NCBI RefSeq assembly: GCF_965363235.1
Contig: NC_134841.1
Coordinates: forward strand, 50,055,078-50,119,077
DNA: 64,000 nucleotides
Origin: Mytilus galloprovincialis
Taxonomy: Eukaryota; Mollusca; Bivalvia; Mytilida; Mytilidae
Direction of reading: 5' to 3'
Shown here: positions 38,201 through 48,200 of the stretch, piece after piece
Position numbering within the stretch: the first letter of the stretch is position 1
Layout: every line of letters begins with the position of its first letter
The notes under the pieces: model-generated
Database searches by the model: none
Told to the model about the DNA's origin: nothing
What the model saw: the letters and a program-made list of their open reading frames with translations, nothing else
Position numbers and translations under genes: made by a program

Positions 38201-41200
38201 CCAATGATCATCAATTCACGTGACCATGAAAATTGACATAGGTCAAAGGTCAAGGTCATGACCTTGATTTTGACCTTAGCTTGTTATCGAATTTACTCAA
38301 TAACCGTAAAAGATGGCTGATAAAATGTAACGGGGAAAATGTGTGTCTTGTTGAGATCTACATTTGTTATGATGAGTTCAAAATTATTGGACCAACTGTT
38401 ATGGAACTAGGGCACCAAAGCTGTTTTTGGGGTCCGAAATGATGATTGTTTGCTTATAACTCTAAAGTGGTTAGATATAGAAAGAAACTTCGAATTGCAA
38501 AAATGTTCAGCATAATAAGATCTACAAAGTTAGGTCAAGGTCAGAGGTCAAGTCCCTAGCAACGACATAGAACACCTTAACAACCATATATTTTTGAACT
38601 TAGAAGGCTATGAATAATATAAATATGAAATGTTTAATACTGGAAATGACATTTTTGTCCCTAGCAACGACATATAAGTCCTTATCAATCACTTATTTCT
38701 TTAACTTTAAATACTGTGAATAGTACATAGGACATGTTTAATACTGGTAGTAATATTTTTATCCTTAGGAATGATTTATGTCCTTAGCAACCACTTGTTA
38801 TGAACATAAAAGTCCTTAGAAACCATATATTTTTTAACTAAGAAGGCAATTAATAAAAGAAAAAATTAAAGACCTTTCAATTGTTCATGAACAATTGACT
38901 TTTTAATTCTTAATGTTTTGCTTTTATAAACCCTAAAGGGGTCTCGCAGCTCTAAATCAACTTTTTTTTTATAATATAGGATTTTGCTATTTTTTTCTAT
39001 GATTAAATTTTATCTTATACCTAATAGAAATATAAAATAAAAATATGGGGTCACCATTCATTTAAGCTCACAATCTGCCTCCGAAAGAAGCATACATTTT
39101 TGTAAATCTCCTTTTTTCTGTTGAACTAATAGGAGAATTTGGTAATATCGAAATAAAAAAAAGAACTAAATTACAAAAATCCCTAAAATTTTACAATTAT
39201 TTAGTTTATGTACAGCTTGTTTAAAAACAATAATAAAAAATATAGGTCACCAATGAGTTGAAAAAGATATTTCAATTTAAACGTCAAAAAATGACATTTT
39301 TGCACCAAAGGGAGATAATTTGGAGCTTTTTCAATGATATAAACATTTTTAAAGTTATCTGTGGCCAAACCAAATCGATTTGTATGAGTGATTTTTGTAC
39401 CATATTATAAAGTAAAAGCTAATAGTGTAATAAGCCTCCTTAAATGAACTTATTGTGTTAAAAACATTCATGTACATCAAAACCAGAATGAACAATCCAT
39501 AAACCTATACCTAATGAAGAAACCACAATTTTATTTATTCTTTATATACATCGAGTGTTTTCTTCATGTCGTTATTGTATAAAATCAACTTGGTGTCTCC
39601 GAACAGTCTCGTCTGTGATACAAGTTTCACTGAGTTCAATTAATTGAGGTTATCTAAACTGATTTTAAAATACATGTATCACATCTGTTCCTTTGTGTTA
39701 TCCAAATGTTCAAGATAAACTATAACCCAGTAATAGATTGATGAAACTGTTCGAAGTCAGAACTGTCTATTGTTGCCCATTGAGTGTTTTGTCATATTAT
39801 TGTCCATTGAGTGTTTTTATGGTGTAAATTTGGTGTTAAAGGCAGATCTGTTGTCGCGTTGGATGCATTTATTTAATTCCTCAAGTTTGACTTTAAGTAA
39901 AGTCTAGATTCTTGCCTTATTTTTGTAAACTAAATGTTGATCTGTGCTTTTTTTAATGTATTTTCTTGTTGCATTTTCGTGTCATTGACTTGTATCAGTA
40001 CATCTATTATTCATGGTAATACCTATTTGAGATGTGGTGCATACGTAGTTCGCTAATGTGTCACAAGACTTGTCTGAGAAGACACCGCTGTTATACATCA
40101 TGGCACAATGTTCTTGGCCTCCTAAGTTGTCAGGCTCGATCTCCCATTGTCTGATTATAGATACAAAAAAAGGAAGATATATTACGTCAAATATCATATG
40201 TACTAAATATAATTGCTGAGTAGCATTAAAGTAATATGACGTTTAATTTCTTTTGTGAACACGTACAGCGAATGCATATCAATTTCTCGTCTATTTTATT
40301 GTATTTAAAGTCTTTCAGGCTTGGATGGTAAAGAATCAAGCTTTTTTTTAAATTGAACTATCATCTATCATGCATTTTCTTTAGATTTTCGATATTACAA
40401 ACAAAATACGGTTGATTATAATAATGACATATCGAAATATACATAGGCAATATTACCTACATGGATTGTTGATTAACAAGACTACCGTCGACCCATAACC
40501 ATCGACTCTCAGCAATTTGATCCGTCATTCCTATCCACCATAGACCGGATGTTGTTTTGATATAAGGCAACTGGTTCACCAAAAAAGCCTGCAATACAAC
40601 AAGACGATAGTAATATGTCAGCCAACTCAAATGTGAAACTCGTAATCTACGAGCCATAAATGCAGAAACTACTCTTTACTAGAATGAAATATGTCAACGT
40701 ATGTTTTGACAATTTTTGAAATTCTCATTTGGCTCGAGTAACAAAAACCAAAACATAGAAAAAAAACTTTTCCCTAACATCAGATAACTTGGGCTGTCAT
40801 AAATTAAGAGATTCACCGTACGTGTGACATTTTCTTTTTGAAAAATCATCATAAACGTTTTCAATAAAGGCAACATGATTCTATATTGCAGACTATTGCA
40901 GACGACACAATGAGAAAACGTATTTCACTACAATCTGCATAATATGTAAGAAGAATCTGCGTACCCTTCTGAAGCACCTGACATCACCCCTAGTTTTTGG
41001 TGGGGTTCGTGTTGCTTATTCTTTAGTGTTCTATGTTGTGGCATGTGTACTTGTGTTTGACTGTTTGTCTTTTTCATTTTTAGCCATGGTGTTGTCAGTT
41101 TATTTTCTATTTATGAGTTTGACTGTCCATCTGGTATCTTTCGTCCATCTTTTAATCATCAAAGTTACCGTTTTAGCATGCTTAATATATTAGATTATTC

Positions 41201-44200
41201 AGTTTTCAACAGAAGTCTTCATTTTTTATACCGTAAGCGGACATTTAATAATACAAGTACCTATGCATAAGATAGTATATCCATGAAGATAGTATATCCA
41301 TGAAGAAAAACTTGTGACAATATATAAAGTAGAAATATGATATAAAACTAAAATATTAGACTTGATAATGCGAGTTTAAAATGATAAAACATGCAAGACA
41401 TCTTGACATATACATAGGAAATAGGTAAATATGATTTGTATTTTGACTTGGATGATAATTACCTGTTCAGTATTGGTTTCTAGTTGGAGTAAATGGGCGT
41501 TTGGCGCCAAACTATTACATTTAAGTTTTGCATCTGACCATGGTATATTATTGAATGGGTCTGTTATATAACTTATATAGTAACAAGAGCTGTTAAACAA
41601 TTTCCAGCCATTTAGACAAGTTTTACCTGAAATGAACAGAAAACAAATAAAAGTCCTTCGCTGCAAAATTTTCTACCTTCCTTTTTATCACTGACATGAT
41701 TCGCTACATTCTGTATTTAGAAGATAAATCATGAGTCTTGGTCAAGAATCAAATTGTAAAAATACCATGAGACAAGTACCTATGCATAAGATAGTATATC
41801 CATGAATGTTTGAATGTATTTGTCTTCAAGTTTAATTCAAACCAAAAATTCAAAAACACGCAAACCTGCAGATTTTTATGCATTTAATTGTAAATGGTTG
41901 GGGTAAGTGAGCAGATGCCCACAAAGTTAATTAAAATAAACATACCAGTAAGAATATATTCACATATATAGCCATGCCGTTCCTTACAATCTTCATCACT
42001 GATTGTGGCTTGGATACTTATAGCGCCACAATTTTCTAAATGTTTGGTATCATCTGGTTCATAATTCCATACTCTGCAGCGTAAAGAATATATTGGAGTT
42101 GTGTTTATTAATGTTATAGCTTTAAGTAAGATAAATAAACTCCTAGTAGATATCTGATGGTATGGAATTTTCGCAAGATAACTGGTTAAGGTTTCGTTCT
42201 TGGAAATTTATGAGTATTATATGTCCCCTTCATGTTTATGATCCAGAATTTGAACTGACAAGTTGTTGGTAAAAACTGTAAAAACTGTAAATTATTGTCT
42301 CAAGTTCAAATCTTATGTGTTTGTTCTTTTTAGAATATGATATTGATGGTACAGTTTAGTCTCTGTTAAATGTAATGACATGTATTATAGTATAGTCACG
42401 TGTCTATTGATATAGGTCGTATATTGACATGTAGATATCTTGTGTGCCTTTTACGTTTTCTGGGGTTGCTGTATCGATGACATATAATACCCCACTTTTA
42501 ATTTTACTTGTTTAGTCTTCATAAATAAGACTGTTTAGTTTATAGATGCATTTTACTGTAAAAAAAAAGTCTAATTTTTATTTATAAAATACTAATTAAA
42601 AACGTGAATTATTTAGAAAAATAAATAGTGATTAATAGAATTACTTATTTGGAAATTAATATCTCAAAAAAATTTAACTGGTGATCGAAAAACACACGAA
42701 ATTCAATTCACGATATGCCAAACGAGAAAAACAGTATCCGCGATAAGAAATTAGTTTCTGCTTCTGTCAGATAATGGCCATATAGTAAACTGATTGTATT
42801 TACTTTGACTTGTTTTTGTGCGCATATTGACAGTTTGTATGTATATATAAGAAGCAATCTTTTTTCATAGTTAGTCAAACCGAAGTTATCCTGCAGTTTT
42901 GCAGGATTCAAGGGGCTAATTTCCTATAAATTTTCTGTCGGAGCTTCTCGTTAAGCAAGTCTGATTAAAATTAAAATTTAGAATATGCATACAGTATACC
43001 ATCGCCTGGTCTTAAAGACGAATCTGATGTCCCCCATACATATGTTCCCGGAGATGTCAGTTCGTTGAGTGATGTCCACCAGCGTTCTATTCTCATTACT
43101 TTTGTGGCTTGTAGAAAAGCATCCTACAACAGAAATGCTATAGTAAAAATGCATTAATTAACAGAAGGAATATATCTTGCAAATTTTAATACTGTTTCTC
43201 TTTTAGAATATGCGTTTGAGCTATGGGATAATTGCTGTATAAGAGATTCTAAAACAAATGAACGCTTGAGGCAGTCAGGATTTTTATTAGAAATCAACGA
43301 TTGGCTGGCAAAGAATCACCTTTTTTTAGCTAGATAGGAAAAGTTTAGTTCTAGAATAAATAGATGTAAATTATGATTATGTCATAACTTAAATACACAT
43401 TTTAATTTTCTAGAAAACGTTATGAATTGAATCTCAGATTGTGCAGACAATCATAATATAGTTGAAACCGTTCTCAATATATAGAATACCGAGATGTTGA
43501 TTTGGCATATTTTAAAAATCCTTTTCCCCTTTATTCGTGCATGGTTTTACATTACTAGTTTTGGGGGTCTTTTATAGCTGGCTGTTCGGTGTGAGCCAAG
43601 GCTCCGTGTTGAAGGCCGTACCTTGACCTATAATGGTTAACTTTTATAAATTGTTATTTGGAAAGAGTTGTCTCATTGGCACTCATACCACATCTTCCTA
43701 TAGCTATGGAACTTATTGACGTTAGATATCAGATCAATCTAGTCTTGTTTGAGATAAATTTTTTTCAGTTAACCGGCTGAAGTACTAGAAATAACGGGAT
43801 TTTAATCATCAAACCCTAGATCAACACCAATAGTATGCCCATCATGTAGAATTGTTTATTTGTACTAAACGCTGAACTACTATGAAAGACTTACCAGTAT
43901 TTCATCTGGTTTGTGTTATATACCAGTAGGCCTATCTATAAAATGTTACAATGGACAATGATGAATTCAATTGTTATTCCAAGAAAACTTTAACATTCGT
44001 ATTTTTATGTTAATGAACTACCTACCCTCTATTTTCATCATTCTCTGCATAGATTTGAACATTAGAATTGCAAAACGTGCTATTCTATTTCATGCATACA
44101 TACCTTATCTTGTTTGGAATAGAACTGTAATGACGTTACAGACTGTCCGTGTTGTTGACATTCATCTATTGCCTCTTTCCATTTCAGTTTCTGAGTACTA

Positions 44201-44261
44201 AATAAATAGCACATTCCATTGACTTTTATCCAATTTCCTACCGGACAATGATCTGCAATAA
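29167..44261 (-). CDS. Tandem four-domain C-type lectin gene (multi-exon, 5' exon not found)
   Basis: Twelve CTLD exons plus a possible tail exon on the minus strand. In transcript order they are 44252-44104 (or from 44261), 43123-42993, 42073-41946; 41626-41463, 40588-40461, 40150-40023; 37422-37256, 33536-33415, 32935-32808; 32054-31882, 30953-30814, 29942-29791; tail 29231-29167. All junctions have AG/GT ends. Introns fall in phase 0 after exon 1 of a domain, phase 2 after exon 2, and phase 1 between domains, so every domain is a symmetric 1-1 cassette and the whole chain stays open for about 590 codons. Tandem CTLDs of this kind occur in mannose-receptor-like and other molluscan lectins. 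The signal peptide exon is not identified; it should lie between 44.26 and 45.25 kb. An alternative is two to four separate lectin genes, but no domain shows its own ATG or terminal stop that fits better. Confidence 0.75.
29791..32054 (-). CDS. CTLD 4 of the tandem lectin (three exons)
   Basis: Exon 1 (32054-31882) reads DCPSGWFKIFSADFNSCYFI and later LVAFDSQDEL. Exon 2 (30953-30814) reads FGWWTGLNDRKKDGNWVYY. Exon 3 (29942-29791) reads NWNSEPSNPVTDNCAVIYYG and then YNDVKC..YICE. The sugar motif is EPS with an ND pair kept, so it is close to mannose-type. The exon 3 donor (G|GTAAGT at 29790) gives an exon of 152 bp where the other three are exactly 128 bp, adding 8 residues after the domain, as expected for the last domain. 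Without splicing, the frame runs to a stop at 29618. Confidence 0.87.
31308..31690 (+). repeat. Dispersed repeat, two partial copies
   Basis: The phrase AAATCACAAAAATACTGAAC followed by GAGGAAAATCAATTCGGAAA occurs at 31313-31362 and 31537-31586, and in part at 36898-36925. The second copy continues to about 31680. It lies in the CTLD 4 intron. Confidence 0.7.
31771..31860 (+). repeat. Exact 45-bp tandem duplication
   Basis: The 45-bp unit starting CTTAAGTAACAATACATTTT is present twice in a row with no visible mismatch. It sits about 20 bp from the donor of CTLD 4 exon 1. It is a very recent duplication or an assembly duplication. Confidence 0.9.
32228..33146 (+). repeat. Intronic direct repeat flanking CTLD 3 exon 3
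   Basis: About 110-150 bp are shared between 32228-32345 and 32992-33146. Shared phrases are ATCTTATG.TCTGTGATGAT, CCACGTGTGCTTATAT, AGTAAAGTACTG and TTAAGAGAGAAAA. The exon at 32808-32935 lies between them. Confidence 0.75.
32808..37422 (-). CDS. CTLD 3 of the tandem lectin (three exons, 3.7-kb intron)
   Basis: Exon 1 (37422-37256) reads GCPPNWIRGGHKCYLFQ..WTDASTAC and ends DEK. Exon 2 (33536-33415) reads YPFWSGLTFHVNDNKWFW. Exon 3 (32935-32808) reads KWNSEPNNYAGNEDCGEIFQ and then FNDMSC..YICE. This domain alone keeps the textbook mannose-type EPN motif, followed by E and ND residues, and is the best candidate for calcium-dependent sugar binding. The first intron is swollen by repeats, including the foldback at 34.0 kb, a tRNA-like SINE and a Penelope-like tail. 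Confidence 0.87.
34002..34152. mobile_element. Foldback MITE, about 70-bp arms
   Basis: The left arm starts ACTAGTCATTATCTTGATAT and runs to 34070; the right arm is its reverse complement to 34152 with few mismatches. The loop is the short palindrome-like GAGCCGAAGGCGAG. The region just to the right (34435-34560) has further inverted words around ACCGGTCATTA and TTAATGACCG and may be a relative. There is no coding capacity. Confidence 0.85.
35100..35290 (-). repeat. tRNA-derived SINE-like element
   Basis: On the minus strand TGGTCTCGTGCTCGCATCGA resembles a tRNA A box, and GAGGGTTCGAACCACGG about 45 bp later resembles a B box. The fold does not give a clean tRNA, so it is read as a SINE head or tRNA-like remnant in the CTLD 3 intron. 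Confidence 0.45.
35637..35830 (+). repeat. Dispersed repeat with GGTGCTCCGGAAGGGTAAGC
   Basis: It contains ACACGAACTCCACTAAATAC and GGTGCTCCGGAAGGGTAAGC. The same family is seen in reverse at 40970-41160 (ACCCTTCTGAAGCACC..GGGGTTCGTGTTGC). Confidence 0.6.
35990..36620 (+). mobile_element. Penelope-like retroelement fossil, 3' part
   Basis: It shares blocks in order with 12880-13600 and 17561-17940, for example GATACTAAACCCCTAACGGG and TTTACTGTGCGTATTGTTG. The end TTTCCATTCTCAATTTTATT is the reverse of the repeat starts at 15390 and 45513. It is broken and old. It lies in the CTLD 3 intron. Confidence 0.5.
36650..37190 (+). repeat. Direct repeat pair beside CTLD 3 exon 1
   Basis: The phrases AAATCCAGGATAGTTT.AGAA, GTAACCACAG or TTAACCACAG, GACG..GGAATGTT and TTTTGCGACAAAAGT occur in 36650-36930 and again in 36995-37190. 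The second copy ends about 65 bp from the exon. Confidence 0.7.
37790..38910 (+). mobile_element. Hairpin-bounded interspersed element
   Basis: The left end is a hairpin, AAGGTCTTTCC..GGAAAGACCTT (37794-37828). The right end is ATTAAAGACCTTTCAATTGT followed by a palindrome (TTCAATTGTTCATGAACAAT). Inside are phrases like GGTCAAGGTCATGACCTTGA. There is no coding capacity. It lies in the intron between CTLD 2 and CTLD 3. The ends are tentative. Confidence 0.45.
38911..40022. other. Intron between CTLD 2 and CTLD 3, nothing recognised
   Basis: AT-rich sequence with no CTLD-like exon on the minus strand and no clear element. Confidence 0.4.
40023..41626 (-). CDS. CTLD 2 of the tandem lectin (three exons)
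   Basis: Exon 1 (41626-41463) reads KTCLNGWKLFNSSCYYIS..WSDAKLKCNS and ends TEQ. Exon 2 (40588-40461) reads AFLVNQLPYIKTTSGLWWIG and then MTD..RWLWVDG. Exon 3 (40150-40023) reads QWEIEPDNLGGQEHCAMMY..FSDKSC..YVC. Six cysteines are kept. The sugar motif is EPD and the WND position is FSD. Its last codon joins CTLD 3 in phase 1 (G|GG). The exon 3 frame would also run on to a stop at 39982 without splicing, so a shorter product ending after this domain is possible. Confidence 0.85.
40970..41160 (-). repeat. Dispersed repeat, reverse copy of the 35.6-kb family
   Basis: It holds ACCCTTCTGAAGCACCTGAC and GGTGGGGTTCGTGTTGCTTA, the reverse of the phrases at 35700-35800. It lies in the intron between exons 1 and 2 of CTLD 2. 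Confidence 0.6.
41253..41806 (+). repeat. Short direct repeat flanking CTLD 2 exon 1
   Basis: ACAAGTACCTATGCATAAGA followed by TAGTATATCCATGAA is found at 41253-41288 (with an extra tandem GATAGTATATCCATGAA) and at 41772-41806. The exon 41463-41626 lies between. Confidence 0.75.
41946..44261 (-). CDS. CTLD 1 of the tandem lectin (three exons)
   Basis: Exon 1 (44252 or 44261 to 44104) holds DHCPVGNWIKVNGMCYLF and ends QDK. Two in-phase acceptors, 9 bp apart, are possible. Exon 2 (43123-42993) holds RWWTSLNELTSPGTYVWG, the WIGL-type core. Exon 3 (42073-41946) holds WNYEPDD..ENCGAI..ISDEDC..YICE. The six cysteines of a long-form CTLD are present. The sugar motif position reads EPD and the WND position reads ISD, so calcium-dependent sugar binding is doubtful. 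An in-frame ATG lies upstream of exon 1 at about 44308, but the peptide it would start is a poor signal sequence. Confidence 0.85.
43525..43715 (+). repeat. Dispersed repeat, kin of 58.8-59.3 kb
   Basis: CTTTTATAGCTGGCTGTTCG, GTTGAAGGCCGTACC and CATTGGCACTCATACCACATC occur in the order seen at 59200-59340. It lies in the intron between exons 1 and 2 of CTLD 1. Confidence 0.7.
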
Positions 44262-45254
44262 CTGAAACTAAGATTTGTACAGTGGGTTTAATAAGTTGTA
44301 CAGTCATAAGTAGTGCCAAATGACTCTTCAAGAAGAAGGCGAAAATTTGAATTTGATAACTTTCTATTTTGATAAGGGATACGCAGGGTCTTACTTTTCC
44401 AATATTTTTTTGTTGAAAATTTATTATTTTTCTTTTTTTCCCTTTAAAAAAATAAACACAAATGCAACGCATTTTATTAATACGCCAAATATTTTTTTTC
44501 TATTGTGTATAATAACTGATAAATCGTAGCTTTCAATTAAACAGTTTCTAGATAAGTTAAATTTTGCGCTCCATTTATCCATATGTGTCAGATATATATA
44601 GAATAATAGGTAGTTTCGTTTTTGATACTGACTATATCATGTGGAATAGCTAGACGAGCCCGTTACGGGATCAAAATATAGAGTAGTCTCGTGCTTATGC
44701 ATGGATCATTTATTCAGAGCATACGCAGTGGAAAAAGTTAATGGAAGAAATCGGAAGAGTCCAAGAGACGACGAACAACATCCGAATGTCAACGTTGCGG
44801 TCTCAACATTGTGACCCAGCTGAGGTACCTTGCCGACGTTCAGTAGAGTTTTCGTTTTAGTAGTAAAGAGAACGCTTATAGTGGGACTTAAAAAAAAAAT
44901 TGAAAAAATCAACTATTCGTAAATGAGAGTATTTCAATTTCAAGACTTGACTTAATCTTGAAGCAGTTTATTAGGTATGTATTTTGTAACCATTAGTTTG
45001 TGGATATTAACTTTATATAAGTTTGAATTTTAATATACTATTCTTCTTCAAAGACTAAAGGCGATAAAAATGAACGTAGTTTGGTATGGTTTTCGAAGTA
45101 AAATGTATCAGAGGCTTCAAACAAGATAATAATGTTTTACTCGAAAAAAAAAATATCATTGATATGATCATATGATATAAACACCGGTTATTCTTCCGTA
45201 TAACTTTATTTTATTTAGTACGAATTATTGATTATAATAATTGTTTTCGTTTAG
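44262..45254. promoter_or_regulatory. Divergent intergenic region between the CTLD gene and the nine-exon gene
   Basis: The lectin gene starts leftward and the nine-exon gene rightward from this 1-kb stretch. It should hold the lectin signal-peptide exon and possibly first exons and promoters of both. I could not identify either first exon. Confidence 0.35.
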
Positions 45255-48200
45255 AATTGACCAGTACAAAGGGTACTGTAGGCTTCTGAAGGAATATGCA
45301 ATGGAAGCATTTACAGTTGATGGAATGCAAGCACCAATATATGTATCGAAGAGAATGGCATATTCCCAGGAAGATGACAATTTCGGTATTCTTGTTTATC
45401 ATTGTAATGTTACAAATATTGTTTCGAATCTAATAAGTTAATAATTTTCAGCTTTGAGCATATATCTTTCATATAATTCATATATTATAAAAAAAAAAAA
45501 AGTATAAGTGATGATAAAATTGAGAATGGAAATGGGGAATGTGTCAAAGAGACAACAGCAGAAGGTCACCAATAGGTCTTCAATGCAGCGAGAAATTCCC
45601 TCTTCCTTTAACCTTGTTCAGTCTTTATGGCTAAAAACCGTTTTTAGTACCAAAGAATTGATCCGTCTTATGTTTGGAATCTCTTAAATTATATAATGAT
45701 TTGGAGATGATTTCTAATCTTTGATTGTATAAACATACTATCCACACTGATTTGTGTCCACACTTGTTAAGTTAATTATATAAAAAAAATATCCACTTGA
45801 CATGCTTGAAATTCTATCAGATTACTTTTTGAGCAGTTATGTGTATTTGAAGCATGCTCACAAAGGTTGTTTTGGTGAAATCATTTCCATATTGGTCAAA
45901 ATTTGTCTTTGCTTCGACCAGCTTTGGATGAGATATAATCAAAGAATTGATAAAAATCAGCACTGAAGTTTACTTCCTAGCTCATCTAGTCCCAAGCATC
46001 ATGTCAGGCATTGTCATTACTAAAAACCAATAAATGTATTCTTATCTGAGGAACAATACAATTCCACATTTTAACAAAAGATTTTTACTAATGATACTGA
46101 CGATCCACCACAAAGTAATATAAATAGAACCATACAAATAGTTAGCAAATACATATAAAAAAGATGTGGTATGATTGCCAAGGAGACAATTTTCCACAAG
46201 AGAAAAAACGACACAGAAATTAGTAACTACAGGTTACCGTACAGCCATCAACAATAAACAAAGCCAATACCGCATAATCAGCTATAAAAGGCCCTGAAAT
46301 GACAATGTAAAACAATTCAAACGAGAAAACTAATGGCCTTATTTATTTGAAAAAATTAATCGAAAAACAAATATGTAACACATAAACAAACGACAACCAC
46401 TGAATTACAGGCTCCTTATATCATGTTCTCAACTCACATTTAGAAAAACAACATCATGTGAAAAAATTAACCAATTATGTGTTGCTCTCCTAGCTACAAA
46501 ATGTATCCAAAATCAAAGATGTAGAACATATTCTATCATAATCATTTTGGTAACTAATGCAATTACTGTTTCCTCCAATGCCTGTCTTGAACATAAAAAA
46601 AAAAATTGAATATATAACACTCCTAATGCGCAGATTAGTTGTCATTGTGCAACACAGTTAATACACCATATATATAGAAAAAACAGAACTCTTTTTGTCA
46701 TACTGTCAAACATCCAAAAATACTATCCACACTGATATGTGTCCACACTTGTTATATAAAAATAAAGATAAAGAAAAAGAAACAGAACATTGCTATAATT
46801 GAATATGTAGACAACTCTGCAGTCTATATGAAATTATTTCATATCTTTTGTATGGACTCTGGATTATTGATAGGTTGTTTATGTATATTATATATTATCA
46901 TTTGACAGGTATGGTTGAAATGAAGGACTTTTTGGTGCCACTTTGTAATACCGCCTTTCTTCTGCACTGTCAGACACCAGAAATTGCTGTCATGAAAGAA
47001 AGGAAACCAGACTTTGACGTGACGTGAGTACATGTATAAGATGAATATACAATCACAAATGGTATATTGTTAACGTGTTTCATTGTATATTATTAAATGT
47101 TATATATAAGCTAGCTAAAATGTTGTAAGAACTTTGCTTTAACAACACATTCAAGAGAAAGTCTTTAGATACAGATGGCAAAATATCATTGACATCACCA
47201 AATTATTTTAACCCGCATTTCATTCTTCTTTCAGATTTGATTCTAGTATTTGTCAAGATATTATGATAATGGAGAAGGAAGTTAGTCGTAAAATAAGGAG
47301 TCACATCATATGTCTGGAGGGACTCAGGGATTTACAGAAAGTAAGTTATAAGAACTATGCATAAAATAAAGAAAAAGAAAACACAAGACTGGATATCGTA
47401 CGATTATAGATTCGGACATTTATAAAACATCAAATGAATTACATTTATAGTGAATCAAGTTGCCATCATTTAACTAACTCCCCTTTAAAAATTGGACTTA
47501 TACTCTGAATCTGAAACTTTATCGGAAATTTTTAAATGTATCATAAAGAGAAATATTGTGGAAAAAAATCCTCATGATGACGTCATCAAAACGAGCTTGG
47601 AATTAATTTGGGATTTCAATGATCTTAAATATGTATGTAGTTAATATTTGGATAAAACCCTTTATTTCTTAAACTTATGTACAGTGTTTGATTTTTTATT
47701 TTTTTTAAGGATTGTTGGTCCTGGGAAAAACGCCTGAAACACAGGAACAATAGAATCGACACTTTCTTGAAAAAAAACACAGATGAAGGACAAGATGTTA
47801 CTAGTAAGCGTCAAAGCAAATATGATAATCTAGTATTAAAGCAGAGTGAGGCAGCAAAACGTTACAGAGCTATACTGGTTTGTTTTCAAGAAAAAATGGA
47901 AGGTGAAAAGAAACTGAGGACAGCTGTTTTGCAGGTAAAATATGTTTAATTTACTGTAAACTATGTCCATCAATTTTCTGTTCACAGATTATTTTCTTTT
48001 TCTTTATTTCTAATGACGTTGATGGAATCCTATTTAGTCAGGTTGTTAAAATGAACACCAGGCAACGAATTTGGTGTTCCCATTTAAAATTTGTTGGTCC
48101 TTCATTTGTAGAAATATTTACCAATTACTTGTTAAAGATGAGAAAATGAAATTTTAGTCACTAGTAACTAATCAAAGTTCAAAGGCGAAAGCAAATTCGT

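Noticed and set aside
41627-41666. Start of a separate lectin before CTLD 2
   Set aside because: The apparent start is TTG, and the phase-1 acceptor TTTCAG matches the other domain boundaries, so an internal exon is more likely.
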